From Bryoerythrophyllum caledonicum (Eukaryota; Streptophyta; Bryopsida; Pottiales; Pottiaceae): a stretch of 64,000 bases of DNA. Each line of letters opens with the position of its first letter. The stretch's first letter is position 1. The notes below the pieces were generated by a model. It was not told the origin of the DNA, searched no databases, and worked only from the letters and a program-made list of their open reading frames with translations. Positions 47,044-56,865 of this stretch are shown here, in pieces. The stretch spans positions 15,010,190 to 15,074,189 of the forward strand of contig OZ020518.1 in the NCBI GenBank assembly GCA_963971425.1. The letters run 5' to 3'. A program made the translations under genes and the position numbers.

Positions 47044-50000
47044 CGTGTGGCACGGATGTCTTGCACGCCGGTGCTGCACGGACGTTGGAGGAGGCAGGAG
47101 CTGCCAGTTTAGGGCATCCCACTGAGGTTCCGGAATTTCCTGAAGACGACGAGGCTGAGCCACAGCCGACACTGTCACCTACTGATGTGCTCGAGGAGAC
47201 CCTCCTACAATCCACGCTCTTAGCCACTGATGTGCTTGAGAATTACAAGCAGGGTGCAGAAAAGCAGCAAGCTGAGAAGGGAGCTGGAGTCACTTGATTT
47301 TGCAGATCACAAGTGGGACCTAAAAACTTACGATCACTGTGGCTTGGCTGTTGTGAAGATATATTGCGGGGAGTGTAAGAGAGAAATTGGGGGTACGGGC
47401 CGTGATCACTCCCGGATTGCAGTGCAAAACCTATTTGCAAATTTCAAGAAGAGTCATTTACATTCAGCTCTCCACATCAAGCAATGGTGCAGGAAGAGGG
47501 GTTTAGTGTACAGCGACCACCCAAAAGAGGGCAAGTCCAGCAAACCCATCATTTTGACACCAGCAGATCACCGGCGACTCGTGGAGGAAGGCGTTAGCAT
47601 TCTTCAAAGTGTGAATGACTTGATCTCCTCAAATGATCCTCCGTTTGTAATAGTCGGAGATGTGGGTGTTCCCCAGTTGAAGTCCTTTTGGTTCAAGGTG
47701 CGCTGCAAGCTCGATGGAGAACTACTGCTCCTGTGCCCGCAGAAGGGGAACCTTAGACAGAACTTAGAGAATCACGTCCATGGCCTGGTTAATACGAAGT
47801 GCTGTGAAGACTTGGCTGCGGCAAGCAGTTCGTCGAAGAGTTCATGTGCAGTCAGCTCCGGAAAACGGGGGAGACCCACCGCAAAGTCGAGGTCGACCAC
47901 CGGCAATCAACGCGACCTCCATTTTTGGTTCAACAGTTCAGGCGGTGTAGGTTCCAAAGCAGCAGGAGAACCCCCGTTAGATATGCACTCCGACTCTATT
48001 TTGTCGTTGCTGTATTGGGGATTTAGGAAGAAAATCGTTGAGTACGCTGGGAAGTCCTATAGAGTCGAGTCGTTGCAGAATGATTCAAAGATTGGATCGG
48101 TGTGGATGGCGGAGCCAAGCACAACTGCCGATTTTGTATTTCGAGGTCAACTTGTTCTTATAAGAGGGTGCTTCCGGCATGTACACTGTAAACGGTTGTG
48201 TGCCACGGGAGAACCCTTTACGAATTTCATTTGTTCCAATTGCATGGAAATTGAGCAAGCCAATGATTTCAGACTTAGGGTACAAAGGGAAGGTCGTGCT
48301 CTTGTCAAGCGTGGTCGCAGGGATATACAGCAAGGAAGAAGGATAGGCTATCTACAGATCACTGAAGTGGCCTCACAGTCAAGGACGTTAGGCAGGAAAT
48401 ACCGTGATGAAAAGGCTAGGCACTGGCTCATGAAGTCTAGGGTCGCGCAATTGAAAGTAAGTCAGCGTGGTTTGAAACTTAGTGCTGTAGAAAATTTTAA
48501 TAGAAAAGATGTTCTCTCTTTTTGTAACAACATACTGGTGGCTCACAAAACTAACGCCTTCGGGGGAAAGCCAGCTTTGTGGGACTTCCTCAGGGACGTT
48601 GCCACAAACTTAAATCGTGTGAGGCAGGGTCACAGATTCTCCAAAAATTCAAAGTCATTTGCTCAAGCTATGAGGATATATGGTGGTAGGCGAATGTGTG
48701 ATTTGTTTACCTTGAATTTTGGTGGGCCGTCCTATGATTGTACTAAATGGGAAAATAAGAAAGGGGTTCAATTCATTGCTGGGGAGCATTCTGCGTTGTT
48801 TGCTGTTGTGGCTGACATTTACAGGGAGGCCAAAGCGAATCACGGAGTAGAAGGACCTGTTCCTGTCATCTTGGCGGAGGACGAGACAAAAGTCAAGGCT
48901 CGTATATCTTGGGACGCTCGGTTTGATGGACTGGTGGGCTTTTGTGGAGTGAAGGAGAATCATCGATGCGTATCCACCTTCAGGCCTCACGTAGGGAATG
49001 GTGAGAGTGGGTATGCAGCCATAGTAGATTCTTTTCGTCAGAATGACAAGGGGAGTTTTGCTCGTGTCATCATGGTGAATCCTTTGCATGCTTTATTGCC
49101 ACGACTTGTACTTGTTGTATCTAGCACTTGCAACCGTTTCAATTCCGACTGGGTCCGTAATCAGTGGAATACTATTGACACGCTCTGGCAAGACAACTGT
49201 GGGCCTGTTCTCGGACCGATTGTGGGGCATTCTTCCGATGGGGATTCTAGGAGGAGGTAGCTCATGGTCCATGACTACTGTAGCAAGGCGGGGTTCAGGT
49301 ATGAAATCCCGTGGGAAGGCTGGTCCTTATCTTGTGAATGGCTTGGCGAGAATAAAGTGAGAGGCTTGCATGATCAGGATTTTATTCACAACGGAAAGAA
49401 ATTAATCAACCCCCTTGACAGCGCTGTAAAGAACCTGTAGCTAGGAGCTGATGTCTGTTACTTAGATCACCTTGGTCAGGTTTATCAGAGGTTTGGTATT
49501 GATCAGCATGGTCTCAGAAAGGAAGATGTGGAGCGCACAGATAGACAGAATTGGGCAAGTGCACAACGAATTTGTGCGAAGAAGGCCAGAACTTGTTTGC
49601 AGGAACTGCGAACTACAAGGGACGCACATCAGGAGAGAACTTTGGGGACCGAGCTGTATCTGTCTATTTGTGCTGACTATATTGACATCTTCCTTTCCAT
49701 GTCCTTAACTTTGAGGGAGAGAGTGGTGCTTGCTGGCAAAGTGTCATTTTTTTTCAGGATTTGGATGTTGTGGTTTAGCCATGGTGACCACGGTGTAGGA
49801 GGAAATACAAAGAATCTAACGTTGCAAGAATGCTTCGTAAGCAACCAGTGCTACCTTGACGTGCAGCTCTCGTGCCATTTCGTGGTCTTACTCATAAGGT
49901 ATTTTCGTGATGCATTTTCTCACTTGCCGGTTCCACTGCACCTCACAGGATCTGATTCATGTGAAAAAAAATTTAGCAAGGTGGGGGGAATGCAAGGTAT

Positions 50001-51309
50001 AGAGAGAGCGTACGATTTCCAGGAGCTTGTGGGTTGTGCTAACACGGTGAACCACCTGGCTGCGATTGAGTACAGATCTAATGGACTACAATTTGGTAGA
50101 GCGCATAACAAGCAGAAAAACATGTGGGCGGACTTGCATCCTCTAGAACGTAGGCAGACACCTGCAGATTTGGGAGATTATAGCGCCGTTGCCACAGATG
50201 AGGACTTCGTGGCGGCGTTGAAGGAAGGTCTGAAGGCAGCCCAATCCCAGTTGAAGGCGCTAAATATGGCTCCATCGACTTATGCTAGAAGGAAACAATG
50301 GTTCTTACAGCCTTGGACGGTGGAGGGGTCGGATCCGAAGCACTGGGCATACGTACCGCCCGAAAAGCCAGTCCCCGGCGAAGATGGCGACGGAGAGGTC
50401 ATGAGGGACTCCTTTGCTGTGCAGGAAGAGGGAGACACTGTGGAGCATGACGGTGAACCCTTAGCCCCGGACGAGAGTGCGTTGGACGCTGAGAGTGCCA
50501 ACCTTGATGCCGACAGGACTGCTGCTGACGCATCCTTTTTTCCTGCTGCGGAACACGTTTCGAGTGTTGCCGAAGAAGAATGCCGGGATGCAATCTCGCA
50601 AATGCTGGATTCAGCTGAGCCCAGCCCACCAGTGGAGCTAACTTCTCGGAACCCTGCACAGAAAATAGAGCCGGTGGTGCATTACAATGGCAGGGCCATT
50701 TACAAATCAACGTTGGTGGGCGAATTGAACGGGAATCCCTTCCTGTCGAAGGACCGCTTGACTCGCATCAAGAACTCTGTCTACTTCAACAACGCTGAGG
50801 ATTATCTTGCTGCCGCTAATTCGACCACGACCGCTTTCTTGGGCCTTGGAACTGACTACGGAGTGCTATTTATGCAATCTCCCACTCTAGGCCAGAGTTC
50901 TGCAGTGAGATCCGCGCAAAAGAGGAACCGCTGTCGTGCTCAAGTGGGACGCCCGGCTGCTGTGACCACTGGCCCTGACATTGGCACTTGGTGGCTCGGT
51001 AGGGTGCAGAAAATGCGGAGGAGGGTTGGACGAACGTGGGGATTGTGTAGAAACCCAGTCGACCTCATGGCTCACACGCCAGCAGGTAAGAAGGTAGGTT
51101 CTTCCCCGTCCATTCAAATAATGCTCACTTGGTTCAAATCAGTGCCAGGGAGGAACAAATACAAGTACGACGTGACGGACACCCAATGGATTGACATAGA
51201 GAGCGTGATTTGTCCCATTGCACTGTCATTCAATTCGAATACCAGCGTTTATACCCTACGAGAGGTTGATCGGTAGGTGCTAGACGAATTTGTGTCACAA
51301 AATACTTGA

Positions 51310-52440
51310 GCACTGCAGGTGGTCCAAGTAGCTGTACCTTGAGCATCCCGGTCTCGCAGTTAGCTCTTATTTGTTGTCTAACATGGGAGTTTTGCAACTA
51401 GAGCAGCCCTCGCATTTGAAACAAGCAACCTTAGAAGCTCCTGGTTATGTGTGTGAGGAGAGCTGGCGGAGATACTCGCTCAAGAGCAGGTGAATTCCAT
51501 CTTGATTGCTGTAGTTTAGGACATGAACTCCTCCGAGACGAGTAATGATGTTCGACTTGCTGCTACGCACGCTCTATATAATGCCCTAGACTTTGCTCAA
51601 ACTAACTTCGAGAATGATATGGAGCGCAACTATATTATGAGGGTGGTTTGTGAGACCAACCTCTCACCAGATGTCCGAGTTTGTCGTTGCTGCCTTCGAA
51701 TGTCTAGTCTCCATTGGCTGCACTTATTATGATAAACTTGCCCCATACATGCAAGAACTATTTTCTCACTTCGAAAGCAGTGTAGGAAGATGAAGAGCCA
51801 GTTGCACTTCCAGCGATCGAGTTTTGGAGCTCTATTTGCAATGAGGAGATCGAGATTCAGGAAGACTACCAAGGTGATTTCTCTGGACCTGTAAATTTTT
51901 GAAACTCGCTTGTGAACCGTGATCATATCGGTGAAATTTTTAGGGGCTGCTTATTAGCACTTGGCTGTGAAGTCCCCTAATACTAATTGTCTTCGATTCA
52001 GAGGTGCCTTACTTTCACTTCATGAAACAGGCGTTGCCTGCCCTCGTTCTAATGTTGCTGGAAACGTTGACGAAGCAGGAGGAAGATCAAGATCTAGACG
52101 AAGGGGCCTGGAATTTGTCTATGGCTGGTGGGACTTGTCTGGGCTTGGTGGCTCGTGCTGTTGGAGATGACGTTGTGCCTCTTGTCACGCCCTTCGTTCA
52201 GGAGAACATTTCAAAGGGTGACTGGATATTTCGAGAGGCTGCTACCTACGCTTTTGGATCCATTTTGGAGGGACCTTCGCTGGACAAGCTAAGTACTCTT
52301 GTACATGATGCTCTCCCCTTCATGTTGCAAGCAATGAAAGATGAGAACAACCATGTGAAGGATACTACAGCGTGGACCCTAGGAAGGATCTTTAAGTTCC
52401 TACATGGACCTTCTCTCGAGGCTCCAGTTATTACTCAATC
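51310..52440 (+). pseudogene. KPNB1: Importin subunit beta-1 fragment captured in the 17-kb element
   Basis: Importin beta carries cargo through nuclear pores and consists of HEAT repeats. Recognisable segments: 51370-51470 (LLSNMG, SLKQATLE-like HLKQATLEAPGYVCEE), 51490-51670 (NDVRLAATHALYNALDFAQ; MERNYIMRVVCE), 51675-51890 (AAFECLVSIGCTYYDKLAPY; AIEFWSSICNEEIE) and 52000-52435 (EDQDLDEGAWNLSMAGGTCL; REAATYAFGSILEGPSLD; NNHVKDTTAWTLGRIF). An intron-like gap separates 51890 and about 51998. Reading frames shift near 51680 and 51770, and TAG codons sit at about 51519 and 51785. The N-terminal third and all after about residue 400 are absent. It begins within 50 bp of the transposase stop, so a read-through transcript is possible. 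It is a DNA-level capture of a host gene piece and surely not a working importin. Confidence 0.88.
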
Positions 52441-52479
52441 CAATGCGTGTTCTTGCTTTTACATGAGCTAACCTTTCCA

Positions 52480-52817
52480 TTCTCCATTTTGCAGCTAAGT
52501 TGCAGGCCAAAGCGACCCTCTGGAAGCCACGCAGGTCCATGGTGGCTGTGGCGCCTGGGCCTCTTCTTCGTCAGCCTGTTCGCCGAGAAGAACTACGTCC
52601 AAGCTGGAGCGGTACTTGGAAATGTTTCGCCGGACTTTGAAGAGTAGCAGGTATGTACACATTATTTTGTTTACAACCTATCGCCATGCTGGAACTTGGA
52701 ATGCATTTCGTTTTAGCATAGTTGGTGTACATTTCCATTGATGCAAGTGTGTTTGTTGCAATGCAGGTGCAGGGGATTTTGAGCACCGGTTACAGTAGTG
52801 TAGGTTAGCCTTAGTTT
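52480..52817 (+). other. Region after importin fragment, unassigned
   Basis: A short GC-richer stretch (52497-52648) after TTTTGCAG could be another captured exon (KLQAKATLWKPRRS); the family is not recognised. Confidence 0.3.
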
Positions 52818-52990
52818 TGTTCATGGACCCATAATGTGCAAATTCTGGTCCTATTCATTGAGTTTGTAAACACAATGAGAACATTGTTTTTCTTAACTTC
52901 TATTATGTTCATGGATACATAATATGCTAACTTTGGTCCCATTCACTGTGTTTGTAAACACAATGAGCATTATTTTTCTTACTCCATCAT
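52818..52990 (+). repeat. Tandem duplication of about 85-90 bp
   Basis: Two diverged units share TGTTCATGGA, CATAATRTGC, GGTCC.ATTCA and GTTTGTAAACACAATGAG. They are near the right end of the 17-kb element. Confidence 0.75.
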
Positions 52991-54461
52991 TGTGTACGAA
53001 AACTATGTTTGATGTGTGTCCTAATACAGCTCCCACAGAAGACTGAATCTTGTGAGATATCAAGTAAAGGGTGACACCAAAGTTTTTTTTGGAGTAAAAG
53101 CTTTCTTCTGTCAAATTTCGTTGTAACTTAAATTGTCGTTGGCCTGAAATTTTCTCAACATTTTTTGGATCCATGCTGCATTATATATGTCGAAAATATT
53201 CCCTAAACCAAACCACCCCATTCAATTTTGGGCCAAAATTATAGTAGAATAATTTTTCAATCTAATTTACCATATCATTTATTCATAGAAAATTGGAATT
53301 GTAAGTAATGCAAGCCCCTTCTCTATTAACCCAAATTAGAAAATTACATAATTGTAGCATGTGAAAAAAAAAAAAAAAAAAAGTAATAGCCCCCTATAAA
53401 ATAGTGGTTGGTCGCTCATATATCCTTATTTTTTTAAGGCACAACACCCCCCGAGTGTCATTATATTTTAACAAAGCAAGTGTGTCATTGAATTTCTTCA
53501 ATCAATGCTAATATTAAAAGAGAGATATCTTAGTTTTTCTTCCTCTTTAATGAAACCCTTGTCTTTCCCCCTTTCGAGTTTATTCTCCCCCTATTTCTAT
53601 TGTGGAGAGCAACGAGTGAAGTTTAGAAGTTTAGGGTTTTTCCAAGAAGCCCAGGGAGCTGAATCTTCTAGATTGGAGTAGAATCCATGCACTGTCACAT
53701 TTATTCCTTTAAGGTTTGTGTCCTACTCAAGTTGGCAGATTTGGAAGGACAGTTGATCACATAACAACTTTATGTATTGAGGTGGCTGATTTGGGTTTAT
53801 GTATGGAAGTGGCTGATAATGGTTTTTGTGACATAAATAAAACATGTGATCTCATCTCTAAAAAAAAATGAGATTAGAAAACTCCCACTTATATTTGATG
53901 AAAAATTAAAGCACATAGTGGAATGGATATTGGGATGGATACCACAATCATAGGTTGGTCATTCTAGGGTTAATGAATAATCTTAGAAGTGTGATATCCA
54001 AAGTTGTACACTTTTGAACATAGTTTCAAATTCGTCCTTCTTGGTCACATGCAAGGGTGTAATAATCACATGTAAGAATAAAGAGGTTTTAATGTTTATA
54101 ATCAATCTTGTTTGAGTAGAAATTGAGATTTGAATGAAATTGATTATTCAATTATATTTTTAGAAATCAACCGCAAAAATGAGACTTTAATCATATAAAG
54201 TTGAAAACACCCCCAATGAGCAACGTTAGTGATACAATATTGCTGCAATTAGCATAATATACAGTATAGTTGTAGTATTGTATAACCTCGCTACGTGGCA
54301 GTACCGCTTCAATGGGCTTGTATTCAATATTGAAGTAGGTAATTGAGTTTTCGTAAAAGTCACAAAAATACACTGGATAGGTACCCCGAATCTTAGGGTC
54401 TTATGTTAGTAATCTGGACCACATGCACATGGTGTCTTGCCTTGGGAAAGGTTTGGGGGAA

Positions 54462-55932
54462 TGTAGTATAAAAATATCAGCTTAATTAAAATATCCTGAG
54501 CATTTCAACTCTAAAATTTCATTATCGGGAATGGGTCTTTTCGTTTAATGTTAAATGTAGCTTAAGGTCACATGAAGAAGATATATGTAATTATTTTCCA
54601 ACTTTAACCCAAGGATTCTTCTTTAGGAAATTAAGGCAATTAAGTTTATTCTTAGTTACATCAATTTGAAAGTATCCATAGTAACCACTTGTTGCTTTCC
54701 ATAATCAAATTGATAATCACCATTGAATGCAAGTTCCTTAATTATTTATTCTATATTATTATAGTTGTCATGTTATGATGCATAATTGAAATTAGGATTT
54801 CAATACTTAGCTCATGAAATTCTCTCGTTCATCTTCACTCCATCATTACTTCTTGTAACTTTTATCTCAACATCCAATTGAGATTACTTTTAAGTATGCA
54901 AATGCATTGATTGCAGCTTATAGACTCCCATGAATCAATTTACAACCATGATCTTCCTAAGTGCGTACACTTGGTGATTACCAACTCTAATGATGATTAT
55001 CTATTCGATAAACATTGATAAGATCTATATCAGAAGAAATATCATCAACTAGATCACGACTTTCACATATCAGACCATTATGTAAATCATCTAATTGACA
55101 TGGTTGGCCAAAAACACATCCAATAGAACATAACTTAATCAATCACTCACATTTCCTCTCGACTATGTACACTCTATGCATGATCTGAATATTATATGTT
55201 GACCTCATCCTTGCCAACATACAATCACATATCGAGTTGATAGGAGCTCATGTCTCAGCTATTATAGGACCGTCGTCTCTACAATTAACTTCTATGATGC
55301 ATTGGATAGTCATGGCTGTAACTCTCAGACAACCACATACCCCTCTTGGATGCCACACATCAACTTGACCTCTCTTATCAAGTTGATTCTACCATACTTT
55401 TGTCAACATACACTTCAACCTGTAACTCAACCTACCATCCAATAGACTGACTCTGACTTCTACTTGATTCCAAAATCAGTGTGTGCATTTCATGATCAAG
55501 TTGATAGTTCACAGGTGGCAGTTAACCAAACCAACATCACGACTCATATCCAATTGATCACGACTTCGACTTGATATCGTACTTATGGTAATCCAATTGA
55601 ATATCACAATGTAACTGCTATTACTATATGATACTTTAAGTTCTATAATTGATAGCAAATATGATCAAATAGATTCAATCTAAGATGATGACTAACACCG
55701 TAAGATATATCGCTAAAAATGCTAAGTGTATAGTATTTTCTCTCTTCTTCATAGTCTATCTTATAGCCCTAGGTAGTTATAAAATCATGCCTTTTCATAT
55801 TCTAACTACCAAAACTACTTTATATATCCATTTGATTCACATTATCATGTCAAAATGGAAGTAACTTCATTTATAACACCTATTCACACTATCAAAAGGA
55901 AACTATCAAAAATTGGAAAAGTTACTACTACA
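54462..55932. mobile_element. Solo LTR, 1471 bp
   Basis: It begins TGTAGTATAAAA and ends TTACTACTACA, so TG...CA. It is flanked by the 5-bp duplication GGGAA (54457-54461 and 55933-55937). Copy A at about 4317-4326 (GTTTGGGGGAACTATTGG) is the empty site. There are no internal retroelement genes. This is the product expected from recombination between the two LTRs of a retrotransposon; superfamily cannot be assigned from the LTR alone. Confidence 0.88.
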
Positions 55933-56865
55933 GGGAACTATTGGTCAACCTTGTGAGAACTTAGGGTACTATGGGGGAGCTATAGCTTGCATGGAGTAGG
56001 GCCCAAGAACATTGATTGCAAAACATTTCATTGGTGCAGAAATACACAATATGAAATTTCCTCATGCTCTCTTTCTTTCCGTTTATACATCTCATACTCT
56101 CTGGCACCATATTCCTCCTCACTTGTCCATTCGGGAGGCATTTTCAGGAAAACTCTAATGTCATTGCGGCAGTACTTGATGCTTTGCCTTGTATGCATCG
56201 AGTATTGCAACAATATTTAGCACCTACACTTTTTAGTCCTTTTTAATAATACAAATGTGATATTTTCAAATTTAGCAAGTACTATTATTTTCCATTCATA
56301 TTGTTTGAAAATGTTTGATCTCTTTAGTGAAATATAGAATTTAACTTAAATCAAACATTTTCACACAGTGTCACACATCGTCAGGCAAAGTACCAAAAAT
56401 ACTTCTTATTTTCCACATTTAACTTAGAGATCTTCATATTTTTTACTAAATTTTATATTTTTTACTACAAGATGTGCTATAAACCTTCTTAGTTACCGTT
56501 TCCATTCTCATTCTAAAACATACCAAGCTCGAAAACAAATAAATCGTGAATTGGCTAATTTTGAGCCTCCACTCCTTCCACAATTTTTTGAATATGATAC
56601 ATCCCTTCTCTACCTCCAAAACTTGGTGTACAAGGAACAAATATCACACTTGACATGATGGTAATGAATTTAGACCTTGTGTAGTACAAAATTTTGACAC
56701 CAAGTGAAGTCAAAGTTTGCTAATCCACTCAACGCACGAAAGAAAGTGAAGCAAGTCTCCTACTGCAAACACTAGAATCTTTGAATCCATGCGGTTATGT
56801 TTTTGAAAGTTTGTGGGTATATAATCCAGTAAGTCCTAATTGAGATGTTACGATGAAAAGTAGAA

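Larger units (their letters stand above)
37592..51276 (+). pseudogene. Large transposase-like gene of the 17-kb element, interrupted by hAT insertion
   Basis: The start ATGATGGCG at 37592 follows an AG that could be a splice acceptor. N-terminal part (37592-37960): KIRLYSVEDDVGRPEL..FLFWDLDDACRIP, possibly a PB1/ubiquitin-like fold. The hAT element then intervenes. Without it and one TSD copy the frame joins ..QPCG to TDVLHAG.. and runs through an acidic linker to 47297. A +1 shift is then needed near 47275. Frame 3 continues to 51276 with TAG codons at 49258 and 49438. Features: C-x2-C...H zinc-finger-like segment (YCGECKRE..HLHSALH), a basic linker, then an RNase-H-like core with candidate acids in LAEDETKV, SSDGDSRRR and GSDSCEKKF. 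Near the C-terminus is a TWWLGRVQKMRRR..YKYDVTDTQWIDIES region, perhaps chromatin-reader-like. It resembles P/THAP9-type layout only loosely; the family is not firmly named. Confidence 0.75.
36286..53455 (+). mobile_element. 17.2-kb DNA transposon carrying an unusual transposase and a captured importin-beta fragment
   Basis: Ends read CTCGCGGGGTGTAGT (left) and CTCGGGGGGTGTTGT (right strand), 13 of 15 matching. The flanks repeat TGTCATTA (36278-36285 and 53456-53463), and other copies of the host repeat (for example 3345-3360) show the site without insertion. Excluding the nested hAT element the length is about 8.1 kb. It holds the large transposase-like gene on the + strand and an importin-beta segment behind it. 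An 8-bp target duplication is known for P, hAT and some other superfamilies; the encoded protein is not a typical hAT transposase, so I leave the superfamily open (possibly P-like). Confidence 0.88.
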
